Assembly (NCBI GenBank): GCA_022414725.1
Contig: CM039462.1
Coordinates: 420,385-484,384 of the forward strand
Direction: 5' to 3'
Source of the DNA: Microglena sp. YARC
Lineage: Eukaryota; Chlorophyta; Chlorophyceae; Chlamydomonadales; Chlamydomonadaceae
Length of the DNA stretch: 64,000 bases
Below the pieces are notes generated by a model. It saw only the letters and a list, made by a program, of their open reading frames with translations, searched no databases and was not told where the DNA came from. Within the stretch, counting starts at the first letter, position 1. Each line of letters begins with the position of its first letter. The position numbers and the translations under genes are program-made. Of this stretch, positions 29,597 to 38,713 are shown piece by piece.

Positions 29597-31432
29597 TTGT
29601 TTTCCCAAGGAAGGGGATTTGTTGGGTATTGGGCTTATCCCTTCTACTCGCAGTCCATCAACTTGACTATATCATGCCTCCAACATTTCTTCAACCAAGT
29701 CCTTGAACGGGAAGGGCGGCTTCCACAGTATTGCTTCTTGCAGATGGACAACGCAGCAAAGGACAACAAGAACGCATTCATGTTCGCATATTTGTCGCTA
29801 TTGGTGGAGCTTGGCTGGTTCGAGCAAGTGTACGTCCACTTTCTTCCTCCCGGACACACACACAGCAATCTCGACCAGAAGTACTCGGTCATCTCGCAGG
29901 CTTTGAAGAACAAGGACGTGTTCACCTTGGACCATCTGATTACCGAGGTTGGTGGCGTTTTCCAATCTATGGGCGACTACACTAAGCAGGAAGTTGTGAC
30001 GTCAATTGGGGACTTCTCTGCTGTCCTGAAAGACAACGTGTACCAGCTGTACGGTCACGGCACGAGCACGGTCAATGGAGTCAATCGACGTTTACACGCA
30101 TTCAAGATCACGAGACAGGCCAATAGGCAAGCTGGTGAGTTGTCCAATTTGAATGCTTTGTCCTTTATTTTAATACCATATCCTCCCCTATGCGTGGGGG
30201 AGCATGAACAATACTTATTCCTTGTTTTCACAACAACAACTGCAGGGGTCTATTTCAAGGAGTATGATGAGTCGGGACACTGGAGAGGGCAATGGGATAA
30301 GGACAGCGAACCCATTATTGTCCTATCAAGGTTTCCATTAAGCAAGTCCGTGCCATTCAAGGATGCCCCCAAGATTAGGATTCAAGAACTCCAAAACATC
30401 GAGGTTCACAGGAAGAGTATCTTGGATGTCATTAGTCCGAAGGATGCAGCAAAGGACATTGCTGATGACCTTTCCGGACCAGATGACCTTGACGGACAAG
30501 ATGACATTCCTGGCCCGGCAGCTGATGACCTTGCCGGAACTTCAGCCGGCGACGGAGCCGGGTACGCCGCAAGTATTACCGCTGACATTCGCAGAATTTG
30601 GTTGGACAGCAACAAATGGTGGAAGGAGTTCTTTGACAATGAGAAAGAGTATTGGGCCAAACTACCACCTGGTGCTGAGACGGGGGAATTCCCAGCAGAC
30701 AAACATTTTGTCGACTTCCCTTCTGCCTTGTCCGAATTTCCTCAATTAGACGCTTCTCGGATATCCCTAGGCGAGAACTTGATAGCAGCTTTGGATGACT
30801 TGTCCATTGACTTGCCAGATATCCTACAAAGTGAGGTGGCAAAGGGATTGAAGGACATACTCACTATGGAAACAGAACTTGCAAGGCCACCTACTGCGGA
30901 TCTGCTGTACTTACATTCTTCGCAAGGGACCAAGCCAGATACAAGAGCCGCCTACGACCCCAACACAGATTTGGCTTTGGGACATGTAGCAGTGGTCAAG
31001 GTTGCCGTGGAAGACTCTAGCGGGGAGAGAGGATGGGACGTGGTTGAGATCAAATCTGATACTGTCATTGGAGAGGTAGAATGTGTGTACTTAATGCCTT
31101 TATACTCTAAGAGAGGTGAGGCATTGGTGTACACCGACACCGACTACCCAGAGTGGCCTAGTGAGTGGATGGACCAAAAGCTTGTGCCGATTACCGTTAA
31201 GCTTGGGAGGAACCACAAGGCTACATGGACAGGCAACATCCCCCTTGATGCCGTGCAATTCAGTTGCCAACCCACGAGCAACATGAAGATACCAAAGAAG
31301 TACCACACAAGCGTGCTCTTAGCTTGCAAAGCCATTGAGGACAACACTAGACCGGAGGCCGTGCAGTCGGATGGAGATAATGTAGACATTGATGGAGAAG
31401 AGGAGGAGGTGGAGGAGGGTTTAGGGGGGTAG
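29597..31432 (+). CDS. DUF7869-like protein, probable transposase of the 7 kb element
   Basis: The N-terminal 120 residues contain FLQMDNAAKDNKN and, 35-40 residues on, VHFLPPGHTHSNLDQKYSVI. This pair (Q-DN..-NKN and GHTH..-D) is the signature of the DUF7869 family of protist and animal proteins, which looks like an RNase-H-fold integrase or transposase core. A phase-conserving intron is likely at 30135-30245 (donor GTGAGT, acceptor CTGCAG, 111 bp); without it the frame still reads through. The C-terminal half is acidic with a Pro/Asp repeat (DDLSGPDDLDGQDDIPGP) and a final EEEEVEEG tail. The upstream part of the family domain is missing, so this copy is either 5'-truncated or has unrecognised earlier exons beyond the acceptor at about 29592. 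No frameshifts are seen. Confidence 0.6.
   Translation: MFSQGRGFVGYWAYPFYSQSINLTISCLQHFFNQVLEREGRLPQYCFLQMDNAAKDNKNAFMFAYLSLLVELGWFEQVYVHFLPPGHTHSNLDQKYSVISQALKNKDVFTLDHLITEVGGVFQSMGDYTKQEVVTSIGDFSAVLKDNVYQLYGHGTSTVNGVNRRLHAFKITRQANRQAGELSNLNALSFILIPYPPLCVGEHEQYLFLVFTTTTAGVYFKEYDESGHWRGQWDKDSEPIIVLSRFPLSKSVPFKDAPKIRIQELQNIEVHRKSILDVISPKDAAKDIADDLSGPDDLDGQDDIPGPAADDLAGTSAGDGAGYAASITADIRRIWLDSNKWWKEFFDNEKEYWAKLPPGAETGEFPADKHFVDFPSALSEFPQLDASRISLGENLIAALDDLSIDLPDILQSEVAKGLKDILTMETELARPPTADLLYLHSSQGTKPDTRAAYDPNTDLALGHVAVVKVAVEDSSGERGWDVVEIKSDTVIGEVECVYLMPLYSKRGEALVYTDTDYPEWPSEWMDQKLVPITVKLGRNHKATWTGNIPLDAVQFSCQPTSNMKIPKKYHTSVLLACKAIEDNTRPEAVQSDGDNVDIDGEEEEVEEGLGG
30135..30245 (+). other. Probable spliceosomal intron in the transposase gene
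   Basis: CTG/GTGAGT donor and ACAACTGCAG/GG acceptor with a pyrimidine- and A-rich lead. The segment between is hydrophobic and unlike the flanking protein, and splicing keeps the frame (111 bp). Confidence 0.7.
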
Positions 31433-31826
31433 TGGGGGTGAGGAGGGGGAGAAGGAGGAGAATGACGTTTCATAGTCACCTTAATGATATTATTCATAAA
31501 CCACTCTTACGTTTATTTTCATAAGCCTTGAATGCTAAATTCTATATTCCGGTCAATAACTGCCAGTTTTACACATTTTCCTTACATTAAAAAACATAAG
31601 ATGTAAAATTGGTGTTTCTAAGTTGTTACACAATAGGGCAATTTCATGCTCATAAGATTCGCTATATCCATTCTTATGAGCTCGAATTGAGCATATTTCG
31701 TCAAATTTGAGCATATTGACCGAAATCTTATGTTTTAACTCATAAGATTGAACTTGTAAAAAATCAGAATACCCCTTAGAAGTGAACATAAGAATGGAAA
31801 TCGGCCGGGAAGCAGGAACGCCCATT
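31433..31826. other. Right subterminal region of the transposon
   Basis: AT-rich, no gene. Short inverted words around CTTATG/CATAAG occur many times (for example 31600, 31650, 31730, 31790) and echo those at the left end. The right terminal repeat occupies the last 30 bp. Confidence 0.65.
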
Positions 31827-31830
31827 CATT

Positions 31831-32634
31831 GTCCTTCCCAACGATCGTGCGCCTGCCGACGATAACGTCACCCCATACACCAGCATCGCCACCAACTAAC
31901 TTATCCTTCTTTGTAAAAACGTCCCCTCTAAACGCGATCGGCGTGTCCCCCCTGACGTTGATGGCACCCAGTCCAAGTCCTACTCAGACATCACCGTCAA
32001 TCCTCGTGACACCCTTGTTTGTAAGCCTTCCCTGCACCACCGCGTCGGACTCGAATCTGGTATTGGATCCTGTCGATTTTAGATTTCCTCGCAAATGCAC
32101 GTCGTCCATTGAGACCATCCTCCCCAACATTGCGTTGCTACTTTTTGCAGAGAGGTTAGAGGACACCGATATGTTATTAATATTTGCCATCCCGTTAACA
32201 GAAAGTGTGCGCAACACCGAGAGGTCCGTCACGTCCTGGATGCTTCCTAATACCTTTAGGTCCCCTCCGACACCGGTGTTCCTACCCACTAGGAGGTCAC
32301 CTTCGAAGTAGCCGTCGCGTGCGCCACACATCTGGCGAGCTGTGCTGCATGCCTGGATCTCTCCGAGTTTTGTCATCACCTTCGACACTGCGGGCGACTG
32401 TTGTTGAATCTGGTCCCTCCTTTGTTGGTCAAAATGCTCGGCGCCTCCCCCCCCCTCCTGAGCAAAGGTATATAGCGCTACAACGAACACGATAACGATT
32501 CCGAAGAGAAAACAATAAAATAAGACACTCTCAAATCCGAATCCGAATCCGTTTCCGATGCTACTGATACCTGTACGATCGCAGTTGCATGCCATTTCAC
32601 ATGTTGAAACGGAAAACTTTTTTCTTTCAATCAT
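31831..32634 (-). pseudogene. 5' part of the split fibre-like gene, with a nonsense codon
   Basis: The N-terminal half of the gene continued at 24019-24761. The probable start is the ATG at 32595 (MACNCDRTG). An N-terminal membrane segment (SVLFYCFLFGIVIVFVVALY) is followed by QQQ-rich sequence, CSTARQMCGARDGYFEGDLLV and the same beta-helix repeats as the neighbour at 22546. A TGA at 31984-31986 interrupts the frame, which otherwise continues to the transposon end; the right-arm copy has CGA at the same place (55468-55470). So this allele is broken twice, by the stop and by the insertion. It would have been a virion surface fibre of about 510 residues. Confidence 0.78.
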
Positions 32635-32720
32635 TCAGGTCCCATCCCATTCAATCCAGAATCAATGCGCGCGGGTTCCACTAAACAAAAAAATATTCGG
32701 CTCTTACAAAGATTCACGAC

Positions 32721-33234
32721 ATGGCTGGTACGGACCCCCACCCCGTCGTCGCATCATTGAGTAGTAGTCGCCCCCCCCGCAGGAAAAAAAAGAGGCCATC
32801 CTAAATCGGTGTCTTTTGCACCCACACCCAATGCAGAAGAGCAGCGATCAATGTCACCCGCGGCGGCCAATGAAATATTTGAGCAGCATGATGATATGGG
32901 GAAGAATGAGAGTTGCGCCCCATCATCCTCGGAACGACCAGAATCTAGGAGAATCTCTGGCAACCCGGATTGGCAATGGTTGTACGGCGGCGGAGGAAAT
33001 GAGGAGGCACTATTCACGATCAATGTATCCGACACACTTGGCGAGGAGTACCGCCCCTTGTTTTTCGACATAGCGCGTATGATATGTCTCCACGCCACCA
33101 TTCAGTTCATGTCATACGTAGGTGGACAGACACAACGTTTTTTTTTGCCTGAATTTGTCGAGATCCTCTTGTACATAATCATCGGTACCATGTTGTTTTG
33201 GCTGGTCATCCGTAAAATAGTATGGCTCGCGTAG
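32721..33234 (+). pseudogene. Small C-terminally anchored membrane protein, one frameshift
   Basis: The clean frame from 32809 to 33234 gives 141 residues with DWQWLYGGGG, DTLGEEYRPLFFDIARM and a C-terminal membrane helix (FVEILLYIIIGTMLFWLVI). An upstream ATG at 32721 begins MAGTDPHPVVASLSSSRPP RRKKK in another frame, and one base in the poly-C or poly-A run near 32770-32790 would join the two, giving about 170 residues. The product would be a tail-anchored protein with a basic N-terminus. No family recognised. The inverted copy in the right arm (54204-54730) keeps the same C-terminal half. Confidence 0.6.
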
Positions 33235-33259
33235 ACTGAACACCGTTCGATTGAATATT

Positions 33260-34875
33260 TCAGTTGAATATTTCTCCACACACGTTCTTGACATCATTAA
33301 CATTTTGTGAAATAGCATCCAACTTGGACATCAAGACATTCCGCCGATCAATGTCAGAGGCATCTCTATTATTAGGGTTTATGGAATGCCCAGAATCACG
33401 GCGTCCAGACACTTTTCGACTAGTAGACGTAGTATTATTACCAACCTTCCTATTCTTACCCCCCTCGTATGTTTTGAAGCCTCCAACAATTGAGCTGCCA
33501 CCACACTTCGCGATTGACGCTTCAGTTATGCCATTAAACCCATTTGCGCTATCGATTCCATCCTCCCCGCTAGATAACACAACAACAGGCGGCCGGTTAC
33601 GACCCGTTTTGTTACAGGAATAATTAGAAGAAGGGGGAACACGCAACCCCCGCAACAACCTGGAAGTCACAGAGTCATCATCAAGACCGGCTGCTGCACT
33701 CTCGTGGGGCACATATGGAGAGAGAGATCCAGAGTAAGACGCCCCAGAATACCAAGCGTCGACGCAGCCACCATTACCAACCGCACTAATAACTGATGAA
33801 GGGATGTCTTTGCTTCTATTCTTCTTATGATCAGTATTAGGATGTTTGCGAGTTAGGTTCTTATTTGGATCAGTATTAGGATGTTTGCGAGTTAGGTTCG
33901 TATTGGGATCAGTATTAGGATGTTTGCGAGTTAGGTTCGTATTGGGATCAGTATTAGGATGGTTGCGAGTTCCTCGGATTCTCGGTTGTGGGCGTCTTGT
34001 ATCTAAGAGTTCCTTTTTGTTTGTTTCGATATTGTTGTCCAATTTTGGGTCCGAGTCCGAGTCCGAGTCCGAGTCCGAGTCCAAGTCCGGGTCCGATTCG
34101 GGTACGGCTTGTTTTTTCAACAGGTCGGACGTAGTATCAACCGTATCAATGAGTGTTGCAACAGTCTTCGTACATTTCCCATTTTCAATTCTATCGACAG
34201 CGTTGTTGATGTCATCTTCGCACTTCAGTTTGGAGTATTTAGATATTTCATCAGACGTTGCACGACGATTGAACACGAGCCAAAAGGCGTTCATTGTGCA
34301 CATCCGCTTGGCATAAACGTCAGACGAATCAAAGTTAGTGTCTGAATCAGTGTCCGAACCAGAGTCTGAACCAGAGTCTGAACCAGAGTCTAAACACGAG
34401 TCTGAACCAGAGTGTGAACCAGAACTATCGATATCGCAACTATCGTCAACCTTATTTTTCTCCTTCGTTCTCGTCTTCTCCTTCTCCTTCTCATTCTCCT
34501 TCTCCTTCACCTTATCCGTTCCATTGGCATCGGGATTGACTTCTTTTTGGTTTGATTGGGTTTTTCGTGTTCGTGCCCGCATTCCCCATCACTCCAATCG
34601 TCTCTGCAGGCGTCATCATTATCTTCGATGCATTCGTCATTCGAACGAGTTTCACAATGTTCGTCACCCTCGCTGAACGTCTCGCAACTCTTGGTCTTTC
34701 GCTTGCGCCACCAAAATAGCAGTCCGATGTACACGGCCAGCATGATGAGGAACACGAGGGCGTAAACCTTCCATCGCCCGATCACCTCGTCGGAGCCACC
34801 TAACGGGTTAGCAGCAACTCTGGAGAAACGTTCCCACTCCGAGGAACCATTGAATGACGCTTGATTACCAGACAT
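33260..34875 (-). pseudogene. Membrane-anchored protein with Ser-Asp and Asn-Thr-Asp repeats, one frameshift
   Basis: Two overlapping frames form one gene. The 5' frame (34875-34507) begins MSGNQASFNGSSEWERF, has a membrane helix (VYALVFLIMLAVYIGLLFWW) and an acidic Cys-containing stretch. After a shift near 34550 the second frame (to 33260) has a KEKEKEK region, Ser-Asp repeats (SGSDSGSDSGSD), a short ordered block MNAFWLVFNRRATSDEISKY typical of a motif repeated in giant-virus membrane proteins, four copies of a RKHPNTDPNTNLT repeat, and a C-terminal helix (LMSKLDAISQNVNDVKNV). About 530 residues in all. Probably a virion membrane protein. The right-arm copy is 52198-53990. Confidence 0.6.
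33835..33975. repeat. 33-bp tandem repeat, four copies
   Basis: Units contain GGATCAGTATTAGGATGTTT and GCGAGTTAGGTTC and encode the RKHPNTDPNTNLT repeats on the minus strand. The right arm has a degenerate version with unequal spacing at 53200-53400. Confidence 0.85.
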
Positions 34876-34963
34876 AAGATTGTCGTTCTCTTATGAGAGC
34901 AGTGTAAAGGATCAGTATTTTTTTTTGCAGTTTTTTTTGCGAATGCGTTGGACATGGATTACA

Positions 34964-36251
34964 TTAATACACTCGAATGTGCATCAAGGAGTCACTGCAT
35001 TTAATCGCAAAGCTAGGTCCGCGAGATTGGGGATCCTCTTGTTCGTGTAAGGGTACATGTTGTTCGTTGGAGGAACAACGCTCCACCCTGGTCAGTGCGT
35101 CGGTTGACATGCGCATCACAGGTATGCCGCCGATCTGCAGCACCTGCACACGCCCCGACACTGAGTCCATGGACGCCATGATGATAAGAGAGGTCGTGAA
35201 GGTCACTACAACTAACGAGCTATCGCGCACGCGATCAACCTCAAACGGGCGGCTGGCATTAGCAATGTTGACATTCACGGAACCGACGTTGACAGTCAGG
35301 ACGACGCTGTCTGTCAAACGCACCTGAGCGTTCAAGGTGGTGCGCGTGATGAACGCGTAACCACGTTTGTGTATTTGAGAGACTCGACAGGAAGTCCTGC
35401 ACAAAGTTGAGGTAATACATGACCATGGGAATGTTAACACGCTTCGAGCCGTACTTGACAGCCATCGTTCGCATATTCCTAAGGACAGCGCCAATGTCCA
35501 CGAAATCCCCGGGATTGCCACCTATGATGCGGGTGTCGGACACTTCCTCAAATACTACAGGGATGTTGTTTTGGGAAACACTATTCGGATCATGAGAGTC
35601 GTACAGGCTTACCGTGCGAGTGCGCATGGGAGCACACCCCGGGCCCCGGACGAAGATGGGGCGCAAGAGGAAAAACAACTTGGTGGAAAAGGCGCCGTGG
35701 TCAAGAAGCACAGTGTACGTAGGAATAGATGCGTCCAAAACAAGAGTCTCCAATGTCAAACACGTCTTTGCAAACTCGTACTCGCCTAGAAGCACACGCA
35801 CGCGCGCGTCCATGTTGTTGCGCAGGTCTCGACTCACGTTAGGAGACATCATTGTAGAACACTCGTATCGAGGGTCTGTGAACTGCGTTCGCACGTCAAT
35901 TACCGTAACATCCTCCAATTTGAATTCGGAAGGACAGTTAGCAACCTTCTTCACGGAATCACGGGAAAAATTGCACACGATGTCCCCATCCGACGGACGG
36001 AAGTACACCGAGTTTTTAGGGAAAGAGCTCCCGTCAGAGTAAAAGAAACGAATCCCTGACTCATTATACGCATTACTCTTATCGCTCTTGAGCTTGGTCA
36101 TCACGTCGTCGCTCAGATACATCTCAACATCACGTTTGCCACGACCACGAATATCAACAACTGAAGGAAGGATGGCAGCCACCAAACAAATAAAAATCAA
36201 AATTGATAGAGAAGTAACGTTAACACCTGCAGACGGAGACATTAATGCCAT
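34964..36251 (-). pseudogene. N-anchored membrane protein, one frameshift
   Basis: Start ATG at 36251 (MALMSPSAGVNVT), followed by a membrane segment (LSILIFICLVAAILPSVV). The ordered ectodomain-like part includes VEMYLSDDVMTKLK, IRFFYSDGSSFPKNSVYF, FTDPRYECSTMMSPNVSRDL and FFLLRPIFVRGPG. A shift near 35385 changes frame; the second frame continues with VRLTDSVVLTVNVGSVNVNI and VQVLQIGGIPVMRMST to the stop at 34964. About 425 residues. The beta-rich look suggests a lectin- or jelly-roll-like virion surface domain, but no family is recognised. The right-arm copy (50766-52080) has many more shifts. Confidence 0.58.
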
Positions 36252-36770
36252 GTTAAACGTTTGTAATAGAGTTGTTCTTAAATAAAGTAGGAATAACTTT
36301 TCAAGATCAAATGTTGTTCTGCTGGTGTGAAGGATCGCCATTCAGAGGGCAACGGTGACGGGTTGAGCCACCCAGCACAGCAAGGGGGGATTAACAACAC
36401 CAGTCCCGATGGTACAATTGATGAGAGCCGGTTTACACTCGACGGAATACTAAAATGAAACGCTTTCTGGAGTGTACGGTACGGTACACCTTATGGTGTA
36501 GCAACTATTGCAGTGGAACACCATCATGTTTTTTTTGTAGCCCATCAACAACACGCATCCCTGCAAAATGGAAGCGGTCTCCCTTGACCCAACAGTTCCA
36601 TGCAGTGCAGCCTTGCGATTGTGAGAGCAGAGGAGCGGTCCCGGTCCGAGTAAGTGGTGGTTTCTGGAGAGAATCGCAGTCCTCGTACCTCAATTTTCTA
36701 ACGGCGATGTCGTTCATTTATTTCCATCTGATATATGTTTCATTTTACTGTTCCGCCAACTGTGTAAGTG
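36252..36770. other. Intergenic stretch occupied by repeats
   Basis: A degenerate TTGTTCTTAAATAAAGT copy of the short repeat (36267-36290), a unique segment whose counterpart in the right arm lies near 50600-50760, then the dispersed element at 36431-36765. No gene is seen. Confidence 0.6.
36431..36765 (+). repeat. Dispersed element, longest copy
   Basis: Begins with ACTCGACGGAATACTAAAAT (as at 511) and, after CAGTGGAACACCATCATG, continues as the inverted counterpart of 9316-9562 down to TTTCATTTTACTGTTCCGCC. The right arm has only a shorter, different variant at this place (about 50390-50480), so the arms differ here as well. Confidence 0.65.
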
Positions 36771-36799
36771 CGGGTTCGAGTGTCGCCAATGGTTCTCTA

Positions 36800-37066
36800 C
36801 TGGCGTGGGATCTTGCAACAGTTGTTCGTCATATGTCAACTCTCGTTGCATCCAGTTTGACGAACCTCCAAGATTCGGTACCCCCCCAATTCCCTCTCGT
36901 TGAAGATTTCAGACAAGTGTCCTTGCTGCCTAAACAATCATGTTGCAGCGCTCGCCCTTCCCTGCGATCGCCTCGTGTGCGTAGAAGGGGGGGTGCGTGC
37001 ATTACGCGCTCAATCTTTTTCAGAATGTATGTAATCCCTCATCCGAGGATCTCTTCCAAACACTGA
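36800..37066 (+). pseudogene. RING-finger protein, frameshifted
   Basis: The three frames together give a short RING protein. In one frame KCPCCLNNHVAALALPCDRL-VCV is visible, a C3HC4-type start (C-x2-C, then C-x-H/R-x2-C), then the frame breaks in a G-run near 36985 and continues as CITRSIFF and PHPRISSKH to the stop at 37064. The right-arm copy at 50067-50342 keeps the full finger CPCCLN...LPCDHLVCVECI with the His that this copy has as Arg. RING fingers are usually E3 ubiquitin ligase modules. Convergent with the acidic-repeat gene. Confidence 0.6.
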
Positions 37067-37892
37067 CGTTCCACCTTCGCACGCATGCGATGGGAGTGCT
37101 CTTCATCGATACGTATCAACTCCTCATCGTCAACTTCCTCTATAGCGTCTTCTTCCTTGTCAGATGAAGGATGAGGAGGAGACACGGACATCGCATAATC
37201 ATCAACATGATGATTGCGAGTCCTCATCGAAATCACACATCCCCAACATGGCCGGTGAGGGGTACGTGAAGAATCATCGAATCATCATCATCATCACCAG
37301 AAACATCGTCAGCTAATTCACGTCTTCATTTACTTCCACCTCGTCATCTACTTCCACCTCGTCATCTACTTCACCATCGTCATCTACTTCAACTCCTCGT
37401 CATCTACTTCCACTCCACCTCGTCATCTACTCCACATCTTCATTTACTTCCAATCGTCATCTACTTCATATCGTTATCTAGTTCCACATCTTCATTTACA
37501 CAATTCTCGGATGCTTCGGATATCATAGACATATGTTTCTGCAGAGTCGTCGTCGTATGTATGTTTTGCAGAGATGCCATTATTTCTTGACTTAGGATCT
37601 TCCGATTCTCTGCCGCTTCGACCGGGCTCAATCCTTCACCATCGTAGAGTATATGCGGTCTTGTGTACACGATTCTTGCTACGTGATTGCACACATCCAA
37701 CAACACACATCGCGGTCTGCGTTGGTGTAGCTAGACCCAATAGTGTCATCATCACTCAAAAAATGTTTGAAACCGGACTGGGACGGTGTACGCAAGATTT
37801 TTCTGGAAAAAATCCGAGAGACATGGCGCTCATTCAGCATACGCACAGCATCATCTTTTGGCACGGTCCATCAGGGATAGGAAGATACGCAT
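37039..37892 (-). pseudogene. Hypothetical protein with acidic repeat region, frameshifted
   Basis: Pieces conserved between the two arms, read on the minus strand: an ATG at 37892 (MRIFLSLMDRAKDD), RIFSRKILRTPSQSGFKHFL, LLDVCNHVARIVYTRPHILY, GLSPVEAAENRKILSQEIMA, then Val-Asp-Asp-Glu repeats over 37320-37500, and a C-terminal part with SVSPPHPSSDKEEDAIEEVD and RQCLEEILG ending at 37039. Several frame changes are needed. I do not recognise it. It may be two genes, one ending before the acidic repeats. It lies directly downstream of the RPB10-like gene on the same strand. Confidence 0.4.
37320..37500. repeat. 18-bp tandem repeat (TCATCTACTTCCACCTCG)
   Basis: Degenerate units encode VDDEVE on the minus strand. 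The right arm has a longer and cleaner array (GAGGTGGAAGTAGATGAC, 49650-49830), so copy number differs between arms. Confidence 0.8.
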
Positions 37893-38024
37893 ACACACGT
37901 TTTTCGTAAGAGGCGGAGTTCCTTATATAGTCGCAAATATGGATTGGGAGGGGGGGGGCAAAGAGGACGTCGTGGAGATTTACACCCTCTGAAATAAAAT
38001 GGATTTGCGAAAGAACGCACTTGT

Positions 38025-38222
38025 ATCACAAAAACAAACATCATGTCTACAGTTGTTAGCATGACAGTCCGGCAACATATGCGCTTGATGCCCAATGTAT
38101 CAAGAATTTTCCCACGCTCCTCGTCCGTCAAGGTCTTGTCCTCAGTCGACCATACGTGTGTAAGCACGCCACTTGTCTGCAACGACCTTGCCACATGTGA
38201 AGCAACGAACTGGGACGATCAT
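38025..38222 (-). pseudogene. RPB10-like RNA polymerase subunit, frameshifted
   Basis: The start [18 protein letters not shown] is the hallmark N-terminus of RPB10 (subunit N), with the first zinc-binding CxxC. After a shift near 38150 the frame continues DTLGIKRICCRTVMLTTVDM, matching the family's LG-KRYCC-R-ML-HVD signature with the second Cys pair. The gene is 198 bp with stop placed as in the right-arm copy; RPB10 proteins are 65-80 residues. RPB10 is a small zinc subunit that stabilises the large subunits of eukaryotic and archaeal RNA polymerase, and several giant viruses encode it. An extra T in the T-run near 38032 removes the natural stop in this copy. This is a short gene that would be missed without reading across frames. 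Confidence 0.85.
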
Positions 38223-38272
38223 CTTAAAGTTATAGTATCAATCATTAATCGCCATTCCTTTACACTTTTTTT

Positions 38273-38713
38273 ATGTCCTCAATACAAGAAGAGTCCGTAA
38301 CAATGAGTCGATCCATCGACGACTACCAAGTCCATTACAAGAACAAGCAACAGTGTCCTGTTGGGGCCAGATTCTGGAGCACTTTCCGCAAAGTACTCCG
38401 AGATCCCGCCACGCGCCTTAAACGGCGGTCTGTACACCGGCAAACCGTTCATCAAAGGAGCCCCGTGGGCAAACAAGCCAGTGCGCCCGGAGACAGTCAA
38501 CATGATCTATCAATAGCCTACAGAGCATGCACGTACCCCCGAAGGAGGCGATATACCTTTTCCCAGGCGGGGGCATCCGGCCAGGGAACAATGTTCCAGA
38601 ACTCCCTGTAGAGTACAATCAACACATTGCGCAACTCTGACACCAATTCCATGGTGCATCCCCACCGGAGTCTCCAAAAAAAATATGCACACAATGAAGA
38701 CGCCGCCTTTAGT
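38273..38713 (+). pseudogene. Hypothetical protein, conserved in both arms, frameshifted
   Basis: Read across frames: MSSIQEESVTMSRSIDDYQV, GARFWSTFRKVLRDPATRLK, YTGKPF, ETVNMIYNSLQSMHV, IYLFPGGG-RPGNN, NTLRNSDTNSMVHPHRSLQ and an end KYAHNEDAA just before a TAG at 38713. The same pieces occur in the inverted copy at 48390-48842, which supports a real gene of about 145 residues. No family recognised. It is divergent from RPB10 (51 bp apart) and convergent with the next gene, overlapping it by a few bases. Confidence 0.45.

Larger units (their letters stand above)
24766..31826. mobile_element. 7061-bp DNA transposon with terminal inverted repeats and 4-bp TSD
   Basis: Ends: AATGGGCGTTCCTGCTTCCC at the left and its inverted match GGGAAGCAGGAACGCCCATT at the right, extending to GGCCGATTT/AAATCGGCC. 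Flanked by CATT on both sides. It carries two divergent spliced genes: a DUF7869-like transposase candidate (29597-31432, plus) and a methyltransferase-like gene (25498-29392, minus), with AT-rich subterminal regions at both ends (TTATGTTTTTGAACATAAGA at the left, related ACATAAGAT words at the right) and a GC-rich minisatellite. Four MITE groups in the window share the termini. A 4-bp duplication is known for Sola, Ginger and some Academ elements, but neither the ends nor the proteins clearly match those, so I leave the superfamily open. Confidence 0.9.
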
